64,000 nucleotides of DNA from JBDZVM01 sp040255675 (lineage in GTDB: Bacteria > Actinomycetota > Actinomycetes > Acidothermales > Acidothermaceae): positions 1 to 64,000 of the forward strand of contig JBDZVM010000004.1 in NCBI GenBank assembly GCA_040255675.1. The letters run 5' to 3'. Shown piece by piece: positions 25,768 through 34,560 of the stretch. The notes beneath the pieces are model-generated. The model did no database searches, was not told the DNA's origin, and saw only the letters and a list, made by a program, of their open reading frames with translations. The stretch's first letter is position 1. Each line of letters starts with the position of its first letter. Made by a program: the position numbers and the translations under genes.

Positions 25768-26190
25768 TTACTCGGACACCTCGACCAGGGTCACGTCTTG
25801 AGGTGTGGACGTCGCGGCCTCGCGCAGTCTCAAGAACACCGTTGCATCGATCCGCCGCATGAACTTTCGCGCCAAGGTCGGTACGGGAGTCGTGCCGTCG
25901 TCCTCGAACAGCGTCGGGTTGGTCATCGGCCGGCGTTTTCCGCGAATTTCGAGCTCGCATCCGCCGCGGGCCAACACGTTTCGCACCCAATCGGACCGCG
26001 AGCCGTAGGGTAAGGTCACGACGTAATCGCGACCGTTCCTGAAGAACTTGACCGGTGTTGCATAACGGCGACCCGATCGCCGTCCTTGATGATGCACGAC
26101 CGCGAAGCCGGGAAGCCGTCGAAATATCGGCCCCGCAAGGTGATTGGCGAATCGCCGGTTGAATTGGGCGACCTTGCGATCGAGTGGCAT
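25768..26190 (-). CDS. Deazaflavin (F420)-dependent reductase, DDN-like
   Basis: 140 residues of the split-barrel deazaflavin-dependent nitroreductase family (mycobacterial Ddn type): HHQGRRSGRRYATPVKFF, then DYVVTLPYGSRSDWVRNVLA and the GKRRP.TNP strand. Members reduce quinones or unsaturated ketones with F420H2. In the tetracycline pathway another F420 enzyme performs a last reduction, so a late ring reduction is a reasonable guess. ATG 26190 follows AGGGAG; the frame opening at 26247 is discarded. Cofactor use is inferred from family. Confidence 0.82.
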   Translation of the reverse strand: MPLDRKVAQFNRRFANHLAGPIFRRLPGFAVVHHQGRRSGRRYATPVKFFRNGRDYVVTLPYGSRSDWVRNVLARGGCELEIRGKRRPMTNPTLFEDDGTTPVPTLARKFMRRIDATVFLRLREAATSTPQDVTLVEVSE

Positions 26191-26206
26191 GGAAGGCTCC
26201 CTGTAT

Positions 26207-26731
26207 TCAGCCGTCAAGGATCGGCCAGCGTGGGCACATGTCGTCAAGCACGTTCAGTGCGCCGTCAAAGAAGATGAGCGGGCGTTGGCGGTTACCGGTA
26301 CCGGCTTCCAACACCTCTCCGACCACGATGGCGTGGTCGCCCCCGGGATGCACGTCGAAGATTTTGCATGCCAGGTAGGCGAGAGCACCTTCGATGATCG
26401 GCGCCCCTGTCGCCGTCCATTTGAAACGAACGTCGGCGTTGGCAGCGGCACGACCGCTCGAGAACGTCCGGGCGACTCGCTCATGATGGCCGGCCAGAAC
26501 GTTCACCGCGAAGCTGCCCGACTCGCGCAATGTCTCGTTCAGGCGGGCCTTGCGATGTAGGCAGAAGAGCACGAGCGGCGGAGCGAGCGAGACGGAGGTG
26601 AACGAATTGACGGTCGTACCCGTCGCGAAACCGGCGGCGCCCGCCGTGACGACGGTGACGCCGGTGACGAAGAGTCCGCACACGCGGCGTAGTGCCGATG
26701 GTTCCATTGTCGGTTGTAAGAGAGGCGTCAT
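26207..26731 (-). CDS. Flavin reductase partner of the halogenases
   Basis: 174 residues of the HpaC-like NAD(P)H:flavin reductase family: FVTGVTVVTAGAAGFATGTT, SVSLAPPLVLFCLHRKAR, FAVNVLAGHHERVARTFS and the closing GDHAIVVGEVLE. It supplies FADH2 to two-component flavin enzymes. It begins 8 bases after the halogenase at 26740-28428, so a halogenase-reductase pair is strongly suggested. ATG 26731 is used; ATG 26707 is the alternative. Confidence 0.92.
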   Translation of the reverse strand: MTPLLQPTMEPSALRRVCGLFVTGVTVVTAGAAGFATGTTVNSFTSVSLAPPLVLFCLHRKARLNETLRESGSFAVNVLAGHHERVARTFSSGRAAANADVRFKWTATGAPIIEGALAYLACKIFDVHPGGDHAIVVGEVLEAGTGNRQRPLIFFDGALNVLDDMCPRWPILDG

Positions 26732-26739
26732 TCCTGTCC

Positions 26740-28428
26740 TCAAAGAATTTTGCGTGCCCGAACGCCGGCTTTGACGATGCCCTTCATGAACTCTCGACCG
26801 AGATGGTTCATCTCTCGAGGGCCCACGACCGACGCCCAGAACATGAATCCCGCCATCGCCAACGTGCTCGGCGCGACGAAACGGTGATCCTCGTCCTTCC
26901 AGCCGAAAACCGGATTGACGATGTCGGCTTCGCGCAGCAGTCGGAAAACGCGGTCGGCCGCTTCGTCGGCAGCCATCTCGCCAACCTCGTACTTTTCGCA
27001 CGTTTCAGCAGTCGCTTCGAGAAGACGCTTGAACTTGTCGCTCTCGGGCCACCACAAGCCCGGATAGGACGTTTGCTCGAGCTCTTGGAAGTGGCGTTCG
27101 TCGTGATCTCGCACATACAGCAGGCGAGCACGGGTGAGCCGCATCACACCCGGGCTGATGAATGCGCCCCATACGCGGAATACCGCGTTCCAGAGGCGGA
27201 AATGCGAAAAAGCGATGAACGAACTATTGACGATGTCGTCGTTGTACTGCATCAACCCGCGTTGCAACTCTTCGACGTATGCGAACCGCGTCGCCGAGTA
27301 GTCGCCGTCTTTCAACGCCTGCAGAAGTCGAGAACAAACCGCGTCGACGACCTCGAAAGTGTTCGACAACCCACGCGAGAACAGCGGGTCGATAAAGCCC
27401 GCCGCGTGAGACATCAGGCACCAACGATCGCCGACGGTCCGGGTGGACGAGTACTGCATCCGGTCGGTGGAGACCCATTCCCGCACGCGGCGCGCGCCGG
27501 CGAACTGACGTTTGACCGCCGGATAGCGATCCAGAAACAGCTCGAACTCTTGTTCTGCGGTAAGCTCCGCGGGTTTAGGGTACGTGCGTTCGTCGAGGAT
27601 CAAGCCGACGCTGCAAAGCGGGTTCTTCGACCGTGGGTGGCTGTCGAAGGGGATGATCCAAAACCATCCGCGATCGATGAGATGGTGCATGGTACCTCGA
27701 TGCCACTGCGTCGGCGGTCGCAGTTTCCGCGAATGCCCGCAGACGTCGTCGAACGGCTTGACACCGATGTAGTGCGTAAACATGCCTCTGGAGTGGTGCT
27801 TGAAACGCGGTGGGTCTTCACGAAGACCGAACTTTTCGGCGACGGGGGAGCGATACCCGCTCGCGTCGATCAGGTACTTCGCCCGAATGTTTTCGCCCTT
27901 CGCGTTCGCGATAGTGACGCCGTCGTCGTCGAAGTCGATGGATGTCGCCCGCCAGTTCTGCCGTGGCTCGGCACCGTAGCGAACGGCCACGTGAAACATG
28001 AAGGAGTCGCTGTCTTGCCGGAAGAGGTGGCTGTTTTGCGAAAAGATCTTTGGCAACGCGAGCTGCGTCGCCTCCCGCGGGTCGGGCTCTTGCCCGGGTC
28101 GATGCAGCATGAAACCGAAATGGGCCTTGGTGCCGAACACCGGACCGATATCGCGGATGCTGCGGTCGACACTGCTGAGGCTTTTGATTTCAGGAACATC
28201 GAATTGCTCCGACAGAATATGGAGCCATTCCACCAGCTGCGGCGTCATCGATTCACCGATTGCGAAACGCGGATGAGAGGCCGCGTCGATGAGCACGACC
28301 CGTGCGCCGTTGCGTGCGAGAATCGCGGCAGTTGCGGCGCCCGCGAGTCCGGCGCCGAGGATGACGACGTCGCAGGTCCGAACAGCGCCCGCGTTGCTCC
28401 GACTCGTCGAGGTGGTCGCGGTGGTCAT
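26740..28428 (-). CDS. FADH2-dependent halogenase, CtcP-like (first)
   Basis: 562 residues. FAD motif GAGLAG (25-30), GESMTP (58-63), conserved Lys101 in GTKAHFGF, and the WFWIIP halogenase signature (255-260). Strong resemblance to CtcP of chlortetracycline biosynthesis through HHSRGMFTHYIGV, CSVGLILDERTYP and WCLMSHAAGFIDPLFSRGLSN. ATG 28428 is chosen: AGGAGA precedes it by about 7 bases, while the frame opening at 28659 overlaps the hydroxylase gene. ATG 28446 would overlap the upstream stop. Likely chlorinates a phenolic ring of the polyketide; chloride versus bromide cannot be read from sequence. Confidence 0.94.
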   Translation of the reverse strand: MTTATTSTSRSNAGAVRTCDVVILGAGLAGAATAAILARNGARVVLIDAASHPRFAIGESMTPQLVEWLHILSEQFDVPEIKSLSSVDRSIRDIGPVFGTKAHFGFMLHRPGQEPDPREATQLALPKIFSQNSHLFRQDSDSFMFHVAVRYGAEPRQNWRATSIDFDDDGVTIANAKGENIRAKYLIDASGYRSPVAEKFGLREDPPRFKHHSRGMFTHYIGVKPFDDVCGHSRKLRPPTQWHRGTMHHLIDRGWFWIIPFDSHPRSKNPLCSVGLILDERTYPKPAELTAEQEFELFLDRYPAVKRQFAGARRVREWVSTDRMQYSSTRTVGDRWCLMSHAAGFIDPLFSRGLSNTFEVVDAVCSRLLQALKDGDYSATRFAYVEELQRGLMQYNDDIVNSSFIAFSHFRLWNAVFRVWGAFISPGVMRLTRARLLYVRDHDERHFQELEQTSYPGLWWPESDKFKRLLEATAETCEKYEVGEMAADEAADRVFRLLREADIVNPVFGWKDEDHRFVAPSTLAMAGFMFWASVVGPREMNHLGREFMKGIVKAGVRARKIL

Positions 28429-28442
28429 CAGCGGTTCTCCTG

Positions 28443-30005
28443 TCATCTGGCGAGGGCGGCAGCGCTCCCGCGGCGCCATGCCTGCCAAGCGGCGAGTGCT
28501 TGAAGGCTCTCGGCACGCACGTCGCTGCTGAAGTCGACGTGACCGTCGGGTCGAACTAATAGCGCCTTCACCGTGTCGAGTGAGCGCGCCGGTGGCTGTT
28601 CCGCGCAGACCAGCGTCAATCCGGCGGCGGCGGCCTTCGAATGCGAAATCCCGTGCCATGCGGCATCACAATCGAGGTTCAGCAATATCGGCCGTCCCGG
28701 ACGCAGCAGGTCGTGCGGGTACGTCGTCGTGACGTCCGCGTTCGGGCGGCACGTTCCGCTCTCGTCGACGGGTCGAACGCCGATCGCGACGTCCGGAAGG
28801 CGAAGGCCCGCGAGCGGGTGCGTCCATCTCGTCGCGTAGCGAACGTCGACCCCTGCGACTGCCGCGGCGAGTGCGTCTCTTACCGGTGGATGCGCGAGCA
28901 GGTCGCTGAGCATGTGACGTACCGGATCGACCTCCGCACCGCCCAACAAGAGCGCGGCTTGCGTCTCGACGAGCATGCGTGCGCGCGCGCCGGCCGCACG
29001 CCGCTCGTCGTCGTAGCTATCGAGCAAGGCGTCGTGCCATCGGCCGGTTGCAACGCCCGCCAGCTTCCACCCGAGATTGACTGCGTCGGCGAGTGCGAGG
29101 TTTATCGCCTGACCGCCGATGGGCAACTGGCGATGTGCGGCGTCACCGGCGACAAGGACACGCCCCTTGCGGTAGCGGCTGACCTGACGACTCTCGTCGC
29201 TGAATGCGTTGCACCAGAGTGGCGTCGCGGCGCGCAAGTCTTCGCCGGTCAGCTTTTGCCAGGTCTCGCAAATTTCCGCGAACGATGGTGTGTCGTCCGC
29301 GAGTGGTGCCGGTGTTTCGAATGGTGCCATCATCACGCGGGTCACGCCGTCCGGCCGGCGTGATGCGATAGCCAACCCCCCTGGTAATCGCTCGAAACGG
29401 CGATTGGGGATGTCGATGCCTCGTACGTCTGCGCGTAGCAGACGCCTACTCGCCGCCCGCCCGGGGAACGGTAATTGCGTAACGCCTCGCACCGTACTGT
29501 GCTCGCCGTCGCAGCCGACGACATATCGAGCACGAAGTTCCACGGCGCCGTCGGGTGTTCTCGCCCTGACGCGCACCGAACCCCGGGTGTCGCCGTCTTG
29601 GGTGTCGCTGTTTCCCGCGTCGACTTGTCCGGCTTCGACGTCGACGACGTCATGCGTTCGGCGGATTTTCGCACCGGCGTCGGATGCCCAGTCCGCCAGC
29701 ACGCGCTCCACTGTTGCCTGTGCTACTTTCCAGATTCCGGAGTGCGCGCTGTCGACGCCGCCGAGCTCGAGCGAGATTCCGCCGAAGTGGCCGAGGGTTT
29801 CTCGGTTTGGGGTGCCGAAGCGCTCGAGTAGGCCACGCTGGTCGAACAACTCCATCGTCCGTGCGTGTAGCGTGCTCGCGCGTGATTCGTCGGTCGGGGT
29901 CGCTAGCCGTTCGAGCACGACCACGTCGGCTCCGCCGAGGCGCAGTTCGCCGGCGAGCATAAGGCCGGCGGGCCCGGCACCCACAACGATGACGTCGGTG
30001 TCCAT
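28443..30005 (-). CDS. FAD-dependent aromatic hydroxylase (group A), first copy
   Basis: 520 residues: GAGPAGLMLAGEL (9-21) for FAD, VVGCDGEHSTVRG, and GDAAHRQLPIGGQAINLAL. A C-terminal thioredoxin-like domain ends in KALLVRPDGHVDFSSDV. The family hydroxylates, or performs Baeyer-Villiger oxidation of, aromatic polyketides. It carries an Asp/Gly/Thr-rich insertion (AGNSDTQDGDTRG, about 128-140) not seen in the second copy at 16589. It lies directly after the aromatase gene (4-base gap), so it may act early. Confidence 0.93.
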   Translation of the reverse strand: MDTDVIVVGAGPAGLMLAGELRLGGADVVVLERLATPTDESRASTLHARTMELFDQRGLLERFGTPNRETLGHFGGISLELGGVDSAHSGIWKVAQATVERVLADWASDAGAKIRRTHDVVDVEAGQVDAGNSDTQDGDTRGSVRVRARTPDGAVELRARYVVGCDGEHSTVRGVTQLPFPGRAASRRLLRADVRGIDIPNRRFERLPGGLAIASRRPDGVTRVMMAPFETPAPLADDTPSFAEICETWQKLTGEDLRAATPLWCNAFSDESRQVSRYRKGRVLVAGDAAHRQLPIGGQAINLALADAVNLGWKLAGVATGRWHDALLDSYDDERRAAGARARMLVETQAALLLGGAEVDPVRHMLSDLLAHPPVRDALAAAVAGVDVRYATRWTHPLAGLRLPDVAIGVRPVDESGTCRPNADVTTTYPHDLLRPGRPILLNLDCDAAWHGISHSKAAAAGLTLVCAEQPPARSLDTVKALLVRPDGHVDFSSDVRAESLQALAAWQAWRRGSAAALAR

Positions 30006-30009
30006 GTGA

Positions 30010-30939
30010 TCAGCGCGAAGACTCGACGTGTTGTTTGGTCAGCAGCAGGGTGGCTGAGCTGTTGGCGCTCAGCGCGTCTCGCACGTAGGTGCGCGCGCTC
30101 GCCACCGTGGCGTCGGGGCCGAGCAGGTGGACGGCGGCCGGCTTGATGGCGACGGTGTGACTCGACGTGACACGCACGGCACCGCCTCGATCCTCGAACG
30201 TCCAGCAGCCCGAATGTGCGCTCAACAGCGAGGGAAGGGTGACTTGCTTGTAGACGATTCTGTCGTATGGAAAGCAGATGCGGATCGACGCGGTGGTATG
30301 CGTGGAACCGTCGTTGGCTCGGGTGTCCATCTCCAGCCGTTGCACGCCCGACGCTGGGTTCGAGAGAGCGACTCGACTCACGTGCGGCAGCCGCTCGGTC
30401 CAGGCATCCGCTTCTTCGATGAAGCGGTACGCCTCGTCGCGCGAACCGGTGAGATCGACAGAGTCCTCGAATGAGAACACGAGTTGTTCGCCCTCGGCTC
30501 TCGCCGCTTCGACGTTCGCTTTCATGGCAACCAGTTCGGCTTCGCTGTTGTTGTTGACGGCGCGCTCGATCCAGTCTTCGTCTGCGGGATCGTCGTCGAT
30601 CGACCGGAAGTCGTGCAAAAGCGTGACACGGGAGCGACTTGCGGAAAGTGGCTCGACGATCCAGGCGCCGCCCATCGCCGCGACAGGTGAGGCGCAGACC
30701 TGCTGCCTGAAGTCGATCCGCCGTGTCGTCTCGTCGAGGACGCGACGAGACGTCCAGGTTTTCACATCGCCGTTTGCGGTGGCCCACACGCGGATCACCT
30801 CGTTGCCCCTGCGGTGTTCGACGACGTCGATATGGACGGTCGGGGGAAAGAGGCGTGGCCAGTTGCCGACGTCGGCAAGGGCTTGATACACATCGTCGGC
30901 CGACGCGGCCACCTCGATGGTGTGCGTTGTTTCACGCAT
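30010..30939 (-). CDS. Two-domain polyketide aromatase/cyclase
   Basis: 309 residues made of two START/Bet v1-like (SRPBCC) domains: residues 1-150 (HTIEVAASADDVYQALADVG, NWPRLFPPTVHIDVVE) and about 155-300 (FEDSVDLTGSRDEAYRFIEE, ADAWTERLPHV). This two-domain form (ActVII-like) dehydrates and aromatises the first ring of C9-reduced poly-beta-ketone chains, consistent with the neighbouring ketoreductase. ATG 30939 follows AGGAGA. A Trp in the first domain (about residue 27) aligns with the common aromatase/cyclase pattern. Confidence 0.93.
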   Translation of the reverse strand: MRETTHTIEVAASADDVYQALADVGNWPRLFPPTVHIDVVEHRRGNEVIRVWATANGDVKTWTSRRVLDETTRRIDFRQQVCASPVAAMGGAWIVEPLSASRSRVTLLHDFRSIDDDPADEDWIERAVNNNSEAELVAMKANVEAARAEGEQLVFSFEDSVDLTGSRDEAYRFIEEADAWTERLPHVSRVALSNPASGVQRLEMDTRANDGSTHTTASIRICFPYDRIVYKQVTLPSLLSAHSGCWTFEDRGGAVRVTSSHTVAIKPAAVHLLGPDATVASARTYVRDALSANSSATLLLTKQHVESSR

Positions 30940-30948
30940 CTGCTTCTC

Positions 30949-31725
30949 CTAGAAGTTTCCGAGCCCACCGCACACGTTGATGGCCTGCGCGGTTATGGAG
31001 GCCGCTGCGTCGGACGCGAGATAGCACACGAGGCTCGCGACCTCACCGGGTGTCGAATACCGTCCAAGAGGAATCTTCGCGGTGAAGTTCGCGAGGATCG
31101 CTTCCTCGTCGGTGTCGTACGCCTTCGCGTAGCCCGCGCGAACCCGCTGTGCCATAGGCGTTTCGACGTAGCCGGGGCAGACAGCATTCACCGTGATGCC
31201 GGTGGGCGCGAGCTCCTTCCCGAGGGCCTTCGTGAAGCCGACCACGCCGTGCTTCGACGCCGAGTAGGGAGCTCCGAGTACCACGCCCTGCTTGCCGGCC
31301 GTGGAGGCGATATTGATAATTCGTCCTTTGTCGAGGCGGCGCATCCCGCCGATGGTGAGCACCTCACGCGTCATGCGAAAGACCGAGTTCAGGTTCGTCT
31401 CGATGACATCGAGCCAGAGATCGTCAGGAATGTCCGCGGTCGCACCACCGCCGCTGCGCCCCGCGTTATTCACCAACACGTCGATGGGTCCGTACCTGCT
31501 CACCGTTGCCGCAACTGCTGCTTTTATGTCGGACAGCGACCGGACGTCGCACGTCGTGCCGTCGACGTCGTGACCCTGGCGGCGAATCTCGTCGACGGTG
31601 CGCTCGACATCGTCACCGGTGCGTGCGCAGATGTAGACCCGATCGCCCTGTGCAACGAGAGCTTTTGCGGTTGCGCGGCCGATCCCGCTGGTCGCTCCCG
31701 TGACGAGCGCCACCCGTGTGGTCAT
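30949..31725 (-). CDS. C9-type polyketide ketoreductase
   Basis: An SDR of 258 residues of the ActIII type: TGATSGIG (9-16), the NNAGRSGGGATADIPDDLW segment (86-104) that includes the substrate-binding GGG, Ser141, Tyr154 and Lys158, and CPGYVETPMAQRVR. It reduces one ketone (by family C9) of the nascent chain, setting first-ring regiochemistry. ATG 31725. It is positioned between ACP and aromatase, as in many type II clusters. Confidence 0.95.
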   Translation of the reverse strand: MTTRVALVTGATSGIGRATAKALVAQGDRVYICARTGDDVERTVDEIRRQGHDVDGTTCDVRSLSDIKAAVAATVSRYGPIDVLVNNAGRSGGGATADIPDDLWLDVIETNLNSVFRMTREVLTIGGMRRLDKGRIINIASTAGKQGVVLGAPYSASKHGVVGFTKALGKELAPTGITVNAVCPGYVETPMAQRVRAGYAKAYDTDEEAILANFTAKIPLGRYSTPGEVASLVCYLASDAAASITAQAINVCGGLGNF

Positions 31726-31761
31726 GAGGTTCTCCCGTGTAATGCCGTGAGGTGAAACTTT

Positions 31762-32043
31762 CTAGTCGGCGACGAGCACGGCCAGCCGTTCGTTCACAAC
31801 CGCGAGAAACGCACGAGGCGTCGTTGCTTCGGCGACGGTCGAATCGGGCAACGATATTCGGAACTCGCGCTCGATATGGGCCGCCGTCTCCAGAAGCGCA
31901 ATGGAGTCGTACCCGAGCTCATCGAACCGGACGTCGAGGATCTGGGCGGAAGTTCCCGCCGCGCCGCCGTCGCCGTCGCCGTCGCCGGCTGCTGTCCGTA
32001 ACTTTGCGATCAAATCGTCTATCGTGAATCGTTGTCGGCTCAC
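31762..32043 (-). CDS. Acyl carrier protein of the type II PKS
   Basis: 93 residues; the phosphopantetheine attachment site is Ser47 in ELGYDSIALLE. An unusual Gly/Asp/Ala-rich stretch (GDGDGDGGAAG, about 20-30) lengthens the loop after helix 1. GTG 32043 has AAAGGGAAA upstream. It sits directly after the chain-length factor, the canonical KS-CLF-ACP order. No dedicated phosphopantetheinyl transferase is in the window. Confidence 0.94.
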   Translation of the reverse strand: MSRQRFTIDDLIAKLRTAAGDGDGDGGAAGTSAQILDVRFDELGYDSIALLETAAHIEREFRISLPDSTVAEATTPRAFLAVVNERLAVLVAD

Positions 32044-32058
32044 AGGTTTCCCTTTCGT

Positions 32059-33294
32059 TCATGAGTGTGTGCAAGTCACGACGAGCGCGGAGTTGAAGCC
32101 GCCGTACCCGCGTGCGAGTACCAGCGCGGCGGTCGCGTCAGTGCGTCGTGGTTCGTCGCATACGAGATCGATGACGTATCCCGGCGTCACATTGGTAGTT
32201 GGCGGGATGAGGCCGTCACGAAGCGCGAGCAACGCGGTCGCGACGTCAAGCGACGCGCCGCCCGAGTACAGCCGTCCGGTGTTGGTTTTTGGCGCCGTGA
32301 CTGGAACGCCGTACGGACCGAACAACGATGTGATCGCTTCGGCCTCGACGCGGTCGAGCTCGAGAACGCCCGCGGCGTCCGCGAAGACGATGCCGATGTC
32401 GCGAGGTGTCAATCCGGCATCGGCTATTGCGATTTCAGCGGCACGCCGAAGTCCTGGTTCTTGGTGGAGCCAAGGCGCGGCGTCGAACGTCGCACCGTAG
32501 CCCGCGATCTCGCCGTAGACCCGAGCACCACGCTGAGACGCGAACGTTGCGTCTTCGACGACCAAAAGCGCGCCGCCCTCACCAGGAACGTGTCCGCGGG
32601 CACGGCGATCGAACGGGAGAAACGCAGCGCGCGGATCAGTCGAAATACTGAGCCGTTTGCTCGTGAGTTGCGCGGCCCATCCCCAAGGACAGATCGAGCC
32701 GTCAATTCCACCGGAGATGATTGCCGAGGCGCCTTTTCGTATCTGCCGGCGGGCCTGCGCCAAAGCGTCGAGTCCGCCTGCTTGCTCTGCGACGAGGACA
32801 CCGCTGGGGCCGCGCAAGCCGTGGCGGATCGAGACCTGTCCGGTGTTGACTGCGTAGAACCAAGCGAACGACTGATATGCGCTGACGTGCTGCGGACCCT
32901 TACTCCAAAGGTTGGCTAGTTCTCGTTGCCCGAACTCGAAACCACCGCAGGAGGCGGCGGTGATGACACCGAGGTCGAACGAGCGCCAATCGCTCGGTAG
33001 CAGCGCCGCGTCGTCGAGCGCCCAATCCGCCGCGACCAGCGCGAGTCTTGTCATGTGGTCGGTCTGCGGCAGCAACCGGCTCGACAGATGATCCTCCGCG
33101 ACGAAGTCGATGACTTCGCCGGCGAGCTTCGCCGGGTAGCCGGACGCATCGAACCGCACGACTTTGCGGATGCCAGATTTTCCCTCTCGAGTGGCCTCCC
33201 AATAAAGCTTGCGGCCCAGACCATTTGGGGCGGCCACCCCTATTCCGGTGACGACAGCTGGTTTCACGGCTGGCGTTGTGCTGACTGAAGTCAT
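32059..33294 (-). CDS. Type II PKS chain-length factor (KS-beta)
   Basis: 411 residues, a ketosynthase fold with the active-site Cys replaced by Gln171 in VLVAEQAGGLDALAQA, the mark of KS-beta. It pairs with KS-alpha to build the poly-beta-ketone and set its length. ATG 33294 overlaps the KS-alpha stop (ATGA), the usual translational coupling that keeps the two subunits equal. Chain length cannot be read reliably without structural comparison of the gate residues. Confidence 0.96.
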   Translation of the reverse strand: MTSVSTTPAVKPAVVTGIGVAAPNGLGRKLYWEATREGKSGIRKVVRFDASGYPAKLAGEVIDFVAEDHLSSRLLPQTDHMTRLALVAADWALDDAALLPSDWRSFDLGVITAASCGGFEFGQRELANLWSKGPQHVSAYQSFAWFYAVNTGQVSIRHGLRGPSGVLVAEQAGGLDALAQARRQIRKGASAIISGGIDGSICPWGWAAQLTSKRLSISTDPRAAFLPFDRRARGHVPGEGGALLVVEDATFASQRGARVYGEIAGYGATFDAAPWLHQEPGLRRAAEIAIADAGLTPRDIGIVFADAAGVLELDRVEAEAITSLFGPYGVPVTAPKTNTGRLYSGGASLDVATALLALRDGLIPPTTNVTPGYVIDLVCDEPRRTDATAALVLARGYGGFNSALVVTCTHS

Positions 33295-34546
33295 GATGGC
33301 TTCCGCAACACCATCGCGGTCTGGAAACCGCCGAAGCCGCTGCCGACCGTCACCGCCGCGGCGACGCGCGACTCCCGTGCCTCCAGGGGCACGTAGTCAA
33401 GGTCGCATTCGGGATCCGGCTCGTGCAGATTTGCCGTCGGCGGAATCACCTGGTTTTCGATCGCGAGAACCGTTGCCGCGATCTCAATCGACCCGATCGC
33501 TCCGAGCGAGTGGCCGATCATCGATTTGATCGAGCTGATCGGTATTCGGCGGGCCGCCTCACCGAAACTTCGTTTGTAGGCAGCTGTCTCGTGCCGATCA
33601 TTTTGCTTTGTGCCTGATCCGTGGGCGTTGATGTAGCCGATCTCGTCCGGATTGGTTTTCGCTTCGTCGAGCGCGACACGAATAGCTTCGGCCATCTCGA
33701 CGCCGTCCGGCCGGAGCCCAGTCATGTGGAAGGCGTTGCACCGCGTGGCGAACCCGGCTATCTCCGCGTGTATTGGTGCGCCCCGGCGCCGCGCGTGGTC
33801 GTCTGACTCGAGGACGAAAATCGCCGCGCCTTCGCCTAGCACAAATCCGTTACGCGTGCGGTCGAAGGGACGCGACGCGTGCTCGGGGTCGTCGTTACGG
33901 GGGGTCGTCGCCTTGATGGCGTCGAAACACGCGGCGGTGATCGGCGAGATCGGCGCGTCGGTGGCTCCCGCGATCATCACGTCGGCGCTTCCTTCTCGAA
34001 TCAGTTCGGCGGCGTGACCGACCGTGTCGAGCCCGGAGGTGCAGCCGGTCGAGACGACCGTCGCCGGACCTTCGGCTCCGATCGCGTGCGCGACTTCCCG
34101 GGCAAAAGAACTGGGCACGAAATAGTCGTACAAGTGCTCGACCGCATAACGGTGGTCAACCAGATCCAGCCGGCCACCGTCGCTCACGACGCAATACTCC
34201 TGGTCGAGCTTCATGGTGGCGCCGACGGCGCTTCCGATCGCGACACCGACGCGTTGTGGGTCGAACTGTTCGACGTCGAGCCCGCTGTGAGCATAAGCTT
34301 CGCGAGCAGCGACAACCGCGAACTGCGCGGCGCGATCCATGCGCCGAATCTGCTGCGGGCTCAGCCGTGCATGGACGGCGTGAAGTTGACTTCGGCTGCC
34401 ACCTGCGATCGAAACGCACTCGGATCGAAAAAAGAAAGACGCCGCGTCGCGGTGCGGCCATCGCAGAGCAAACTCCAGAAGTCTTTGACGCCGACACCGC
34501 CGGGAGCTACAACGCCGATGCCGGTGATTACCACACCTTTTCGCAT
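33291..34546 (-). pseudogene. Type II PKS ketosynthase KS-alpha, interrupted by an apparent frameshift
   Basis: Residues 1-61 (MRKGVVITGIGVVAPGG ... SMHG) run into a TGA at 34361-34363. The continuation LSPQQIRRMDRAAQFAVVAA is in the neighbouring frame and reads on to 33291. Adding one G beside 34364 (plus strand) joins them exactly as in intact homologues, giving about 417 residues with active-site Cys169 (VVSTGCTSGLDT), the His motifs NAHGSGTKQNDRHE and MIGHSLGAIGS. ATG 34546 has GGGAAGG 5 bases upstream. Everything else is conserved, so a sequencing error or very recent mutation is likelier than old decay. No slippery heptamer is visible. As written, the cluster lacks a working ketosynthase. 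Confidence 0.88.
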
Positions 34547-34560
34547 ATGTGCCTTCCCAT

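Noticed and set aside
26692..28503. A 603-codon plus-strand open frame over the first halogenase
   Set aside because: Antisense shadow of a halogenase with intact motifs; His/Asp/Val-rich composition typical of high-GC shadows.
34355..34375. Programmed -1 frameshifting to express KS-alpha
   Set aside because: No slippery X XXY YYZ heptamer, and type II ketosynthases are not known to be made this way; a base loss is simpler.
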